Source: Alistipes indistinctus YIT 12060
GTDB lineage: Bacteria; Bacteroidota; Bacteroidia; Bacteroidales; Rikenellaceae
Direction: 5' to 3'
NCBI RefSeq assembly: GCF_025144995.1
Contig: NZ_CP102250.1
Coordinates: 2,170,001-2,234,000, forward strand
DNA length: 64,000 nt
In this document: positions 7,555 through 16,096 of the stretch, in pieces
How the letters are laid out: each line of letters opens with the position of its first letter
Position numbering within the stretch: position 1 is the stretch's first letter
The notes under the pieces: model-generated
What the model was told of the DNA's origin: nothing
Seen by the model: the letters and a program-made list of their open reading frames with translations, nothing else
The model's database searches: none
Made by a program: the position numbers and the translations under genes

Positions 7555-9591
7555 CTAATTGATCCCGTGGTGGATTTTGTCCTCGGCGATTTCGATCCGC
7601 GTGTGGTCGATGCCCGAGTCGCTGCGGGCTTCCAGGTCGTTCATCCCTTCGGCCATCGTCACGTTCTCCCAGGTAAAGACCCCGTTCACGCCGGAGCGCT
7701 TGCCGAGCGAAACGCCGTTCAGCAGCATTTCGACTTCCGGTGCGTTGGAGTAGACCTTCAGCGTCTGCGTGCGTTTTACGCGGCGGTCCCAGCGGCGTTC
7801 GGCGATGTAGACGAACGGTTCGTCGGGGTTCCAGTTGGCCTTGTAGAAATAGAAGGCGTCCTTGCGGTATTTGCGGTCGAAGGTGACCAGTCCGCGGTCG
7901 TCTACGCCGGTGCCGTCGCCCCATTCGCGGCCTGCCGCGCCGTAGTCGAACATGTTCGCGATGAAGACGCCCCAGAGGAACGGCGCATTTTTCGCGAACG
8001 AATAGTATTGTTCATGCAGGTAGCTCTGCCACCGCTCGGGATGCCAGTTACCCAGGTAGTCGGGCCGGTAGAGCGAGTCGTCCTGGTGGTAGATGCTTGC
8101 GCCCGCGCCGTAGCTGAGTCCCGAGTTGAGGTTGCTCCAGTTGGCCTGCAGCTGTTTCAGCCATACTGAAATATCGGAGGGAAGGCCCTCTTTCCAGCCG
8201 AAGATGTGGTCCCAGACGACCAGCTTCGTGATGAAGTTCATCTGTCCGTCCTGGTTGCTCGCGCCGACGGTCATGCGCGTGGGATCCTCCTCCCGGGCCA
8301 CCGTGTTCAGCTCCTTGATGTACGGGGTGGGGTCGTCGCCGCGCATGCTCTGGTTGCTGAACAGCCCCCACATCGCGATCGAGGGGTGGTTGTAGTATTG
8401 CGAGATCATCTCGCGGAGTTGCTGCACGCCGTTGGCGCGGAACGACTCGGTGCCGATGTAGCCGCGGTCGGTCAGATAGGACGGGCCCACGAAGGGCAGG
8501 TCGCTCCAGACGATCAGCCCGCGGCGGTCGCATTCGTCGTAAAACTCCTGCGAGTGCGGTCCCGGAGAGGTGCGTACCGCGTTGACGCCCATCTCGACCA
8601 TGTAGTCGAGGTCTTCGCGGATCTGGTATTCGGTCAGCGCCGGGCCCACGCTCGCACGGTCTTCGTAATAAAACACGCCGTGCAGCTGCAGCGGCCGTCC
8701 GTTGAGCGCGAAGCCCGTTTTCGGGTCGACCGAGAAGTAACGCAGTCCCAGCGGCACTGCGAGCGAGTCGCAGGTGACGTTCTGGTCGGTCACTTTGACG
8801 ATGACGTTATAGAGGTAGGGGTTTTCCACGCCGTTCCACAGCGTCGGGGACTCCAGTTCGATCGGGATCGTCACCGTGCCGATGCCCGAGGCCGGCACGC
8901 GGAAGCGCGAGGCTTGGAAGAAGATCGTATCGCGGCGCGGCGTGGTGACCGCGAGGTTCACCAGCAGGTTGCGGTCTCGCTGCCCGTCGATACGGATGAC
9001 CGCATCCACTGCGGCCCGTTCCGAGGAGACAGCTTTCTGCACGAGGCGGATGCCGCCTTCGGAGGCGCGGATGACCGACTGCTCGGTGACGATCAGCTCG
9101 ACGTCGCGGTAGAGGCCGCCGTAGACGTTGTGGTCGCCCGCGGTGGGCAGTACGTCCATCTGCGGCGAGTTGTTGACGATCACCCAGATCGAGTTCGTCT
9201 CGCCGAAGCGCAGGTAGGGCGTCAGCTCGAAGGTGAAGCCGGTGAAGCCGCCCCGGTGCTCGCCCACATGGCGGCCGTTCACGGCGAGGTTCGCCACGTC
9301 GCCCGCCGCGCCGAAGCGGATGAAGACCCGCTTGCCGCGCCATTCGGCCGGAACCTTGATATCCTTGATGTAGTTGCCGATGCCGCGGTAGTAGTCGTTG
9401 TGGCCGCCGAGCGCGTCGCGGTTCCAGGTGTGCGGCAGGTTCACCATCGTGGCGTTGTCGCTGGTGTGGCTGTTGCTGAAAAAGCGCCAGTTGCGGTTGA
9501 TGTTGATCACTTCGCGCGCCCGGGCCTGCAGGGCGCTCCCTGCAAGCAGCGTACCCAGCAGCAGGGTGAGGATCAGGGCTCTGTTTTTCAT
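7555..9591 (-). CDS. Secreted GH2-family protein, catalytic glutamates missing
   Basis: Built like a GH2 beta-galactosidase/glucuronidase: signal peptide (1-25), sugar-binding jelly roll (about 28-170), Ig-like domain (about 175-290), TIM barrel (about 295-585) and a C-terminal DUF4982/Ig-like domain (about 590-670), 678 residues in all. Both usual catalytic positions are lost. The acid/base motif, normally ending Asn-Glu after NHPSI, reads WGLFSNQ (408-414) with Gln414. The nucleophile motif, typically SEYGAGAS in DUF4982-type members, reads SYGAGAS (493-499) with the Glu absent. The rest of the barrel is intact and there is no frameshift, so this is probably a binding protein or an enzyme with an altered mechanism rather than a decaying gene. 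Start chosen at MKNRAL; an in-frame ATG lies four codons upstream (9603). Confidence 0.88.
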   Translation of the reverse strand: MKNRALILTLLLGTLLAGSALQARAREVININRNWRFFSNSHTSDNATMVNLPHTWNRDALGGHNDYYRGIGNYIKDIKVPAEWRGKRVFIRFGAAGDVANLAVNGRHVGEHRGGFTGFTFELTPYLRFGETNSIWVIVNNSPQMDVLPTAGDHNVYGGLYRDVELIVTEQSVIRASEGGIRLVQKAVSSERAAVDAVIRIDGQRDRNLLVNLAVTTPRRDTIFFQASRFRVPASGIGTVTIPIELESPTLWNGVENPYLYNVIVKVTDQNVTCDSLAVPLGLRYFSVDPKTGFALNGRPLQLHGVFYYEDRASVGPALTEYQIREDLDYMVEMGVNAVRTSPGPHSQEFYDECDRRGLIVWSDLPFVGPSYLTDRGYIGTESFRANGVQQLREMISQYYNHPSIAMWGLFSNQSMRGDDPTPYIKELNTVAREEDPTRMTVGASNQDGQMNFITKLVVWDHIFGWKEGLPSDISVWLKQLQANWSNLNSGLSYGAGASIYHQDDSLYRPDYLGNWHPERWQSYLHEQYYSFAKNAPFLWGVFIANMFDYGAAGREWGDGTGVDDRGLVTFDRKYRKDAFYFYKANWNPDEPFVYIAERRWDRRVKRTQTLKVYSNAPEVEMLLNGVSLGKRSGVNGVFTWENVTMAEGMNDLEARSDSGIDHTRIEIAEDKIHHGIN

Positions 9592-9956
9592 CGGAAATCT
9601 CATCGGGAAAGGTATTTTAATATGCCCGCCGCGGGTTTCGTTCCGCAGTTCGGTGGCACGGGTCGTTCGTTCCTGTACGCGGGGCGTTCCCCGGGATATT
9701 CAGCCCGGTGGATTGGTCCCGCCGGCTGCCTGCGGAGGAGCGTGCGATCTGCATACCGCAGCACCCCGCCCGGTCCGCAGGCGGCCCGGATGGCATGCAT
9801 GCCGTCGTATCGGCCTCCTGCGCGAGCTTTCGGGCACGGCCGGCCGATTCGTGTACAAAAATAGCGAAAAGAAAATAAATCGCTATATTCGTATCAAAAA
9901 TTGCACCGGGATCGACCGGGGCCGGGGCGTACGTGTCCCAAAGACTTAAAAGGGAA
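9592..9956. other. Divergent promoter region between GH2 gene and cvpA
   Basis: No gene seen in 365 nt. Contains the minus-strand box for the GH2 gene (9856-9863) and, for cvpA, a near-match TATATTCG at 9884-9891 on the plus strand within an AT-rich patch. The GH2 leader of about 260 nt is GC-rich, with no recognised motif. Confidence 0.5.
9856..9863 (-). promoter_or_regulatory. Promoter -7 box for the GH2 gene
   Basis: TATTTTTG on the minus strand, exact TAnnTTTG. The upstream region is AT-rich but a clear -33 TTTG is not seen. Confidence 0.5.
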
Positions 9957-10442
9957 ATGACCGTTTTCGATATCGTATGCGGGCTGTTGCTGGCCGTGGG
10001 GGCGTGGAAAGGATGGCGCGACGGGATCATCGTGCAGCTTTCGGGCATCCTGGGGCTGCTGGTGGGGGTCTACCTGGCCTACCGTTACAGCATTCCCGCA
10101 AGCCGCTGGCTCGGTTCGGAAGGAATGACCGGACAGGCGGCGGGGTTCCTGCTCGTTTTCGGTTTGGTGCTTGTGGCCCTTGCGTTGCTGGGACGCCTGA
10201 TGCGCGGCTTGTTCAAATTCGCGGGCCTCGGGCTGTTCGACCAGCTGGGGGGCGCCGCGCTCGGGATTGTGAAAGTGGCGCTGCTGGTGAGCGTACTGCT
10301 CGGCGCCTACGAGTCGATCAACCTCACCCGCCACTGGACCGACGGCGAAAAAACGGAGCGGTCGTGGCTCTACCGCCCGGTGAAAGAGGCCGGGGAGCTC
10401 GCATTTCCCTACCTGAGATCGCTGAAAGAGCAGTTTCTTTAA
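9957..10442 (+). CDS. cvpA: CvpA family membrane protein
   Basis: 161 residues with four hydrophobic segments and the CvpA pattern at the N-terminus: DIVCGLLLAVGAWKGWRDGII, then a second segment beginning LSGILGLLVG and a Tyr/Ala-rich turn. CvpA proteins are inner-membrane proteins linked in other bacteria to colicin V secretion and envelope stress; the molecular role is not settled. ATG 9957 follows GGGAA and gives the family-typical N-terminus; the frame is open 8 codons upstream. It is 70 nt before rsgA and probably shares its transcript. Confidence 0.88.
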   Translation: MTVFDIVCGLLLAVGAWKGWRDGIIVQLSGILGLLVGVYLAYRYSIPASRWLGSEGMTGQAAGFLLVFGLVLVALALLGRLMRGLFKFAGLGLFDQLGGAALGIVKVALLVSVLLGAYESINLTRHWTDGEKTERSWLYRPVKEAGELAFPYLRSLKEQFL

Positions 10443-10512
10443 GGTTGCCCGGAGTCGTTCCGGGGGGATGCGAAGGCTCGCTTCGGTTTTTATATATTAC
10501 AACAGTTTGCCC

Positions 10513-11691
10513 ATGGAAACCATACGTACCGCAGTTGTCGTCAAGGCGACAGGCAGCCGCTACATGCTGCACGACCTCGCCTCGCAGGCCACCGTCGAGG
10601 GGCGCCTCAGGGGGCGCCTGCGCCTGAGCGGCAGCCGCTCGACCAGCCCTGTGGTGGTGGGCGATATCGTGGATTACGAACCCGAACTGCCGGCCGGGAT
10701 TGAAACGGCCGGAGACGGAACGGGGCGTACCGCGCCCGGGACGGAGGGGGATGGAACCGGCGGCCGTGCGGCGGGCGGTGCCGGGGCGGCCGGCGTACCG
10801 GGAAAATCCTGTACGTCCGGAACGGTCGTGGCGCTGCACCCGAGGCGCAACTACATCATCCGCCGCGCGTCGAACCTCTCGAAGGAGTCACACATCATCG
10901 CGGCGAACATCGACCAGGCTTTGCTGGTGGTGTCGCTCGTCCGTCCGGCTACGAACAGCGAGTTTATCGACCGTTTCCTGGTGACGGCCGGGGCGTACCA
11001 CATTCCGGCGGCGATCCTGCTCAACAAGAGCGATCTCTATACGACCGGGGAGCTGCAGCAGGAGCGGGCCCGGTTTATCGAAACCTATACCCGTGCGGGC
11101 TACGACGTGGTCGAACTGTCGGCTTCGCGCGGCGAAGTATTGCGCATCAATCCCGCGCGCGCGCGGCGGCAGGAAACCCGGACGGAAGCTACGTCCGGCC
11201 TCGGCGGCGATGCGGATTCCGGGAGCGGCGCGGGAACGTCCGTGATGTCCGGCATGGGGACGGAACCGTTGCTGGAGCGGCTCCGCGACCGCGTGACGCT
11301 GCTCTCGGGCAATTCGGGCGTGGGCAAGTCCACGCTGATCCGCGCGATCGATCCGTCGCTGGAGGTGAGGGTCGGCGAGGTTTCCGACGCGCACCACAAA
11401 GGCCGCCATACGACCACTTTTTCGGAGATGTACCCGCTCGCGGAGGGGGGCTGGCTGATCGATACGCCGGGGATCAAGGGGTTCGGGCTGATCGACCTCG
11501 ACGGGGCGGAGATCGCCCGTTATTTCCCCGAACTGTTCCGCCTCGCACCGGGCTGTTCCTATTACAACTGCACGCATACGCACGAGCCCGGCTGCGCGGT
11601 CAAAGAGGCGCTCTCGCGAGGAGAGGTGAGCCTCTCGCGTTATGAAAGCTACCTCAAACTGCTGGACGACGATGAAAAATATAGAAGATAG
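10513..11691 (+). CDS. rsgA: Ribosome small-subunit-dependent GTPase A (RsgA)
   Basis: Circularly permuted GTPase that acts late in 30S ribosome assembly. The 392-residue protein has an N-terminal OB fold, then motifs in permuted order: NKSD (171-174), GNSGVGKST (266-274) and DTPG (317-320), followed by a Cys/His zinc knuckle around Cys348, Cys353, His355/357 and Cys361. Two low-complexity inserts stand out: residues about 61-99 (Gly/Ala/Thr-rich, inside the OB fold) and about 214-251 (Ser/Gly/Thr-rich, between the G4 region and the Walker A loop). They explain a length above the roughly 300 residues usual for the family. ATG 10513 is used because it begins the OB strand; the frame is open 15 codons further up. 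Its last codons overlap the next gene. Confidence 0.95.
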   Translation: METIRTAVVVKATGSRYMLHDLASQATVEGRLRGRLRLSGSRSTSPVVVGDIVDYEPELPAGIETAGDGTGRTAPGTEGDGTGGRAAGGAGAAGVPGKSCTSGTVVALHPRRNYIIRRASNLSKESHIIAANIDQALLVVSLVRPATNSEFIDRFLVTAGAYHIPAAILLNKSDLYTTGELQQERARFIETYTRAGYDVVELSASRGEVLRINPARARRQETRTEATSGLGGDADSGSGAGTSVMSGMGTEPLLERLRDRVTLLSGNSGVGKSTLIRAIDPSLEVRVGEVSDAHHKGRHTTTFSEMYPLAEGGWLIDTPGIKGFGLIDLDGAEIARYFPELFRLAPGCSYYNCTHTHEPGCAVKEALSRGEVSLSRYESYLKLLDDDEKYRR

Positions 11692-12412
11692 CGCCGGATT
11701 TCCGGACGAACTGCTCGCCCGCAGGATCGAATACCTGTCGGGTTTTATGACCGCGGAGCGTTACGCGACGCTGTGTCGCGCCGTGGATATGCGGACGCGT
11801 TATATGACCGTCTGTATGGAGAATACGTTCCATCCGCAGAATGCGAGCGCGCTGGTGCGTAACTGCGAGGCATTCGGCGTGCAGGAGCTGCATGCGGTGG
11901 AAGAGTTGTGCCGTTTTTCGCCGAACGTGCAGATCGTGCGCGGCACCGACAAATGGATCGAAATCCGCAAGCATCCGACGACGGCGGAGCTGATCGGCTC
12001 GCTGCGCGGTCGGGGTTACCGGATCGTCGCCACGACGCCGCACCTGGACGACGCCACCCCCGAAACGTTCGACGTGGCGGCGGGACCGTTCGCGCTTTTC
12101 TTCGGCACCGAGCACGCCGGTATCAGCGACGAGGTGAAGGCCGGGGCGGACGAATTCCTGCGCATCCCGATGTGCGGGATGGTCGAAAGCCTCAATGTGT
12201 CGGCCTCGGCGGCGATCCTGCTCTACTCGCTTTCGACCCGCGTCCGCGCGATGGACATTCCGGCCGGTACGGGCGTCGTGTGCACTGCGGACGCTCCGGC
12301 CCGGGCGGTGTGGCAGCTTTCGCGTCGCGACCGCGACGAGGTGCTCTACCGCTGGATGCAGCAGACCGTGCGCGATCCGGCCGGGGTGCTGAGCCGCTTC
12401 AGGGGGGAGTAG
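11672..12412 (+). CDS. trmH: SpoU-family RNA 2'-O-methyltransferase (TrmH-like)
   Basis: 246 residues with the trefoil-knot SAM-binding fold. Motif 1 is ENTFHPQNASALVRNCEAFG near residue 50; motif 2, FFGTEHAGIS, and motif 3, MVESLNVSASAAILLY, form the knot near the C-terminus. The N-terminal helix around ERYATLCRAVDMRTR resembles TrmH, which methylates the ribose of G18 in tRNA; a 23S rRNA target is the alternative. The start at 11672 lies inside the last codons of rsgA (20-nt overlap), so the two genes are translationally coupled. Confidence 0.9.
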   Translation: MKNIEDSAGFPDELLARRIEYLSGFMTAERYATLCRAVDMRTRYMTVCMENTFHPQNASALVRNCEAFGVQELHAVEELCRFSPNVQIVRGTDKWIEIRKHPTTAELIGSLRGRGYRIVATTPHLDDATPETFDVAAGPFALFFGTEHAGISDEVKAGADEFLRIPMCGMVESLNVSASAAILLYSLSTRVRAMDIPAGTGVVCTADAPARAVWQLSRRDRDEVLYRWMQQTVRDPAGVLSRFRGE

Positions 12413-12873
12413 GTATGTGCCGGAACGCCCGGCAGTCCGTTTCACTCAGGTAGTATGCAGCCGCGCCGCGTCCCGGAGCGCCCTCCCCGGTCGAACTTTC
12501 TGGCAGCACGTTTTTGCCGCGCACCTTGGGCCGCAGCCGGAATATTTTGACCCGGAACGCAGACGCAACCGCCGCAGGAGTCCGGAAAGTCCGCTACGTA
12601 CCGCCTGCGCCGCCCAAACTGTGCCGGTGAGCGTTGCCGGGCCCACCGGTTTCAAAATCAGGCACAGAAACGGCTCCCCATTCGAAGCTTTTCCGGTATT
12701 CCTGCCGACGGTTGCGCTACGCCCTGCGGATGCCGGAGCCATGCCCCTTGCCGCATCCGATCGCGTTATATCGGTACCGTCGCGTCCTGCCGCGCCGTAT
12801 CCCTGGACACCGCACCCGTTTTCCCGCACTGCGCCACAAAAAAAGGACGCAGATACAACTGTGAACAGTAGGC
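12413..12873. other. Long intergenic stretch without a convincing gene
   Basis: GC-rich spacer after trmH. Open frames on both strands here have Arg/Pro/Ser-rich compositions and no recognisable motif, so they were not called. Near its right end CTGCGCC and GGACGCAG flank an A7 tract (about 12828-12851), a small hairpin with the A/T run in its loop. The structured RNA candidate begins just to the right. Confidence 0.5.
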
Positions 12874-13002
12874 CTTAGGGAGCCTGAAACCGGCAGCTGC
12901 ACTGCGCCCAAGCTATACCCGGCAGGATCTGCCGCCGGGGTATAGCGAGGACTAGCAACTTTTATTCCCGGTTCAACAACCTTCCGAAGAAGGCTCCCTA
13001 AG
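12874..13002 (-). ncRNA. Candidate structured RNA, long interrupted hairpin (6S-like shape)
   Basis: CTTAGGGAGCCT (12874-12885) and AGGCTCCCTAAG (12991-13002) pair perfectly over 12 bp. Inside, AACCGG (12888-12893) pairs with CCGGTT (12968-12973). The tip is GCTATACCC/GGGTATAGC (12912-12920 with 12938-12946) capped by GGCAG/CTGCC. Large unpaired asymmetric segments separate the stems. A closing stem, central bubble and terminal stem within about 130 nt resemble the architecture of 6S RNA, but no conserved primary motif was recognised. The strand is uncertain; minus is favoured because a near -7 box (TATCTTCG, 13069-13076) lies upstream on that strand. It is noncoding in all frames. Confidence 0.42.
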
Positions 13003-13017
13003 TTGACTGTTTAGGAT

Positions 13018-13067
13018 AAAAATTGTGTCTCTGATATATTTACGGCTTACGCCGTGTATGTATCTGA
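13018..13067 (-). terminator. Possible nfeD terminator hairpin
   Basis: Imperfect 17-bp inverted repeat 13030-13046 / 13051-13067 with a perfect ACGGC/GCCGT core. Read leftwards it has a GTAA tetraloop and is followed after several nt by a short T5 run (about 13018-13022). The tail is not immediately adjacent, so a processing hairpin is equally possible. Confidence 0.35.
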
Positions 13068-13147
13068 TACGAAGATAGTATAAAATTCTTATTCCCGTAT
13101 CCGGACGTCCTGTTTTTTTCGCCGCATAGTGATGACGGCGCGGGTTT

Positions 13148-14749
13148 TTACTCCGTTTTGCGCTCCTGCGGGGTGCAGTAGAGCACGCCGCCCTCGATGC
13201 GGGTGACGGTCACCGTGCGGCCGCGCGCGACGAACAGGCCGTCCTCGGCCGCCGCGTCGTAATACCGCCCGTCGACCATCACGCGGCCCGAGGGTCGCAG
13301 CACCGCCATCACCAGCGCGGTGCGACCCACCAGTTCCGGTTCGATCTGCGGGTGGCTCACGTAACCCTCTTCGGGCTTCATTTCTGCGGTCAGCACCACC
13401 TTTTTTTGCAGCGGCGAACGGCCCGTGAGAAAGCGGCGTCCCAGGACGATACCCCCGACCAGCGCTGCCGAAGCGGCGATGATCACCACCAGCACCGGCC
13501 TCAGCAGCCACGCGAGCGTCAGTTCGCCCGTGGAGAGGTGGCGCAGCAGGTCGTTGTCGATCGCCGCGAACGAGAGGCCGGTCACCACCGCGATAATCCC
13601 CGCGACGCCCGCGATGCCGAAGCCCGGCAGCACGAAAATCTCGACGGCCAACAGCGCCAGCCCTATGATAAAGAGGATCAGCTCCCAGTTTTGCGCGACA
13701 CCCTCGATGTAGAGCGGCGCGAAATAGAGCACCGCCCCGAGGATCGCCACCACCAGCGCGAAGCCGATGCCGGGGGTTTGCAGCTCGAAATAGATGCCGC
13801 CGACGATCATCATCACGAAAATGCCCTGCACCACCGGGTTCATCAGCCAGCCCAGCAGGCGGTCGAGCCGCGTGGGGGTGTATTCGTGCAGCGTGTACTG
13901 CTGTACGCCGCCCTGTGCAAGCACTTCGTCCACGGTGGAGGCCGTCCCTTCGCTGTAATGGTGTTCCGACGCTTCCGACGCGGTGAAGGCGAGCACCCCG
14001 GCGGTCGTGCTGTCGCCCACCGTGCGCCCGACCATCGCCTCGGCGACCTGCGGGTCGCGCCGCCAGCGCCAGAGGGTGTCGTCGCCGTCGATGCGTTCGA
14101 TCACCTTGCCGTGCGCTTCGGCCGTCGCGCGCATCGTCGCGCGCATGAAGCTCTGGAACTTGTCGGGCATCGGCTTGCCGTTCTGGTCCACGACCGAGGC
14201 TGCGCCGATACTGCCGCCCGGACGCATGTAGATACGCTCGGCCGCGATCGCGATGAGCGCCCCGGCCGAAGCGGCCTGGTTGTCGATAAAGACCCAGACC
14301 GGTACCGGCGAGTTGAGGATCATCGTGCGGATCGAGTCGGCGGCGTTGACCAGTCCGCCGTAGGTGTTGAGCCGGATCAGCACCAGTTCGGCGCCGCCGG
14401 AGCGGGCGTCGGCGAGGCATTTGGCCACCAGCCGCTGCTGCGCGGGCATGATGTCGCCGTCGATCGGGAAGGTATAGACGACCGTGGGCTTTCCCTGTGT
14501 TCCGGCTGCGGTGGCGTTCTGTGCTCCGGGAGTGCCGGATTGCGCGGCCCCGCGCGATCCCGGGACGACGTACTTCTCGCCCGATGCGCCGGCCACCGCG
14601 TCGATTCCGGTATCGTCGCCGTCCTGCCCGGCGGGCTCTTTGTGCAACGAAGAGAGGGTGGCGGGGAAGGCCTGCGAAGCCGCAGCCGGAAGGATGCTCC
14701 CGCTGAGCAGCAGTGCGGTCAGTAAACAGAACGTAGCGATAGGTCTCAT
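13148..14749 (-). CDS. nfeD: NfeD-family membrane-bound serine protease (ClpP-class)
   Basis: About 533 residues: signal peptide (MRPIATFCLLTALLL...), a Gly/Ala/Ser/Thr-rich low-complexity stretch (about 45-85), a ClpP/SppA-like protease domain, four to five C-terminal membrane segments and a final soluble OB fold (NfeD domain). The likely catalytic Ser lies in DNQAASAGAL, after the oxyanion strand LIRLNTYGG. Relatives cleave the C-terminus of partner stomatins or work with them in membrane quality control; no stomatin gene is adjacent here. Start at 14749 chosen for the signal peptide; five codons upstream there is another ATG (14764). Promoter box at 14840-14847. Confidence 0.9.
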   Translation of the reverse strand: MRPIATFCLLTALLLSGSILPAAASQAFPATLSSLHKEPAGQDGDDTGIDAVAGASGEKYVVPGSRGAAQSGTPGAQNATAAGTQGKPTVVYTFPIDGDIMPAQQRLVAKCLADARSGGAELVLIRLNTYGGLVNAADSIRTMILNSPVPVWVFIDNQAASAGALIAIAAERIYMRPGGSIGAASVVDQNGKPMPDKFQSFMRATMRATAEAHGKVIERIDGDDTLWRWRRDPQVAEAMVGRTVGDSTTAGVLAFTASEASEHHYSEGTASTVDEVLAQGGVQQYTLHEYTPTRLDRLLGWLMNPVVQGIFVMMIVGGIYFELQTPGIGFALVVAILGAVLYFAPLYIEGVAQNWELILFIIGLALLAVEIFVLPGFGIAGVAGIIAVVTGLSFAAIDNDLLRHLSTGELTLAWLLRPVLVVIIAASAALVGGIVLGRRFLTGRSPLQKKVVLTAEMKPEEGYVSHPQIEPELVGRTALVMAVLRPSGRVMVDGRYYDAAAEDGLFVARGRTVTVTRIEGGVLYCTPQERKTE

Positions 14750-14839
14750 CGGATTCGGGTTCAATCAAGTCTTATAGCTGTCGGAGCCATGCGCCGGGGT
14801 ATTTTTGTTGCGGCTCCGGAGGCGGACAGGCAGTCGTAA

Positions 14840-14847
14840 CAAAGATA
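14840..14847 (-). promoter_or_regulatory. Promoter -7 box for nfeD
   Basis: TATCTTTG on the minus strand, exact TAnnTTTG, about 90 nt upstream of the nfeD start. No clean -33 TTTG. Confidence 0.55.
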
Positions 14848-14968
14848 GCTTTTTTGTCGCATTCCCGCACTCATTCAGGAAGGTTCGTTTTGCTTTTCGT
14901 CGGGCGGCAAGCCGTCCGAGGGTTGAAGAAAAAATGCGGAAGGCGGGCGGAAGTGCCGTTTTTTTCGT

Positions 14969-14976
14969 TACCTTCG
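14969..14976 (+). promoter_or_regulatory. Probable promoter -7 box for mqnA
   Basis: TACCTTCG, one mismatch to TAnnTTTG, preceded by a T-rich run, about 100 nt before the mqnA start. Confidence 0.4.
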
Positions 14977-15076
14977 CATTGCGGAAGAGCGCCCGGATGA
15001 GGGCGCGCGTCCTGCCAGGCAGCCCGGAAGGCCTGCGGGCCCCCGGAGAGTATCCACCAATTTTGACGCTGTATGG

Positions 15077-15934
15077 ATGATGACGCGAACCCGGATAGTC
15101 GCCGTTTCTTACCTCAATACGATACCTTATATATACGGTATTACCCGTGCGGGCGGCAGCCTGCGCGAAGGGTTGTTGCTGTGTCCGCCCAGGCTCTGCG
15201 CGGAGGCGCTGCGCACCGGGGAGGCCAATGTGGGACTGATCCCGGTGGCCGCCATTCCTGAAATTCCCGACCTGCAAATCATTACCCCCTTCTGCATCGG
15301 CGCCAGCGGCCCGGTGCGTACCGTCGTGCTCGCGTCCGACTATCCCGTTGAGGAGCTCGACACGATCTGGCTCGACAGCCATTCGCGCACATCGGTGCGG
15401 CTGGCCCGCATCCTCGCGGCCGAAAAGTGGGGTATCGCCCCGCAGTGGCGCCCACTGACCGACTATTCGTTCGGAACCGGTGCAGCGGCCGGCACACACG
15501 GAACAATCCCCGCGGCGGAAGCAACCGGGACAGGCGGTGCGGCCGGAACTGGAACTGGAACTGAGTCCGGCACCGGCAAGTCCGGCTATATCCTGATCGG
15601 CGACAAGGTGTTCGACCACGAGGCGCGGTTCCGCTACCTGTACGACCTCTCCGACGAGTGGCGCGCGATGACGGGGCTGCCTTTCGCGTTCGCCGCGTGG
15701 GTGGCGCGCGGGGAGGTGCCGCAGGAACGGGTTTCGCAGCTCGAAGAGGCCCTTCGTTACGGAACGGCGCACATCCCCGAAGCGGTGGCGTGGTCCGGGT
15801 ATGCCGCGCGGCCTTACGCCTGTGATTACCTGATCCGAAATATCGACTTTGTGCTCGACGCGCCGAAGCGCCGGGCGATGGAACTATACTGGCAACTCGG
15901 ACGGCGGTACGACCCCCCGTCCACCCCCGGCTGA
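15077..15934 (+). CDS. mqnA: Chorismate dehydratase (futalosine menaquinone pathway)
   Basis: MqnA converts chorismate to 3-[(1-carboxyvinyl)oxy]benzoate, the first step of futalosine-type menaquinone synthesis. The fold is a periplasmic-binding-protein-like two-domain cytoplasmic enzyme; landmarks are VAVSYLNTIPYIYG (8-21), ANVGLIPVAAIPEI (50-63), LDSHSRTSVRL (99-109) and GYILIGDKVF (170-179). Residues about 133-169 are a Gly/Thr/Ala-rich insert not expected in the family, which otherwise would be about 245 residues. Starts ATG-ATG; 15080 is equally possible. It implies that the organism uses the futalosine rather than the classical MenFDHCEB route. mqnB-E are not in the window. Confidence 0.92.
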   Translation: MMTRTRIVAVSYLNTIPYIYGITRAGGSLREGLLLCPPRLCAEALRTGEANVGLIPVAAIPEIPDLQIITPFCIGASGPVRTVVLASDYPVEELDTIWLDSHSRTSVRLARILAAEKWGIAPQWRPLTDYSFGTGAAAGTHGTIPAAEATGTGGAAGTGTGTESGTGKSGYILIGDKVFDHEARFRYLYDLSDEWRAMTGLPFAFAAWVARGEVPQERVSQLEEALRYGTAHIPEAVAWSGYAARPYACDYLIRNIDFVLDAPKRRAMELYWQLGRRYDPPSTPG

Positions 15935-16096
15935 GGCGCCTTGGGGCGCTGAGGCCGTTTCCCGGCAGATCTGGCGTACTGGATGCCGGAGCGGGGAACG
16001 GTAGCCGCCGAAGGAAGCACCCCGGACGGCGCGGAAACCGCCCGGGAGGCGGGTGCGGCGGGGAGCCGCAGAGTACAACCGTAAAGAGCCGAAGCC

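Larger units (their letters stand above)
14750..15076. other. Divergent promoter region nfeD / mqnA
   Basis: 327 nt, no gene seen. Holds the nfeD box (14840-14847, minus) and the mqnA box (14969-14976, plus). A further plus-strand TATTTTTG at 14800-14807 matches TAnnTTTG but is farther from mqnA. Confidence 0.5.

Noticed and set aside
12828-12851. T7 run read leftwards as a terminator for the structured RNA
   Set aside because: The T run lies in the loop of a small hairpin, not after one.
12417-12878. Possible 153-residue gene in the trmH-nfeD gap
   Set aside because: Arg/Pro/Ser-rich, no hydrophobic core pattern, no promoter, and competing frames on the other strand of similar quality.
12955-12985. 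tRNA-like GGTTCAA segment
   Set aside because: The surrounding bases do not form a T-arm or a cloverleaf; it belongs to the larger interrupted hairpin.
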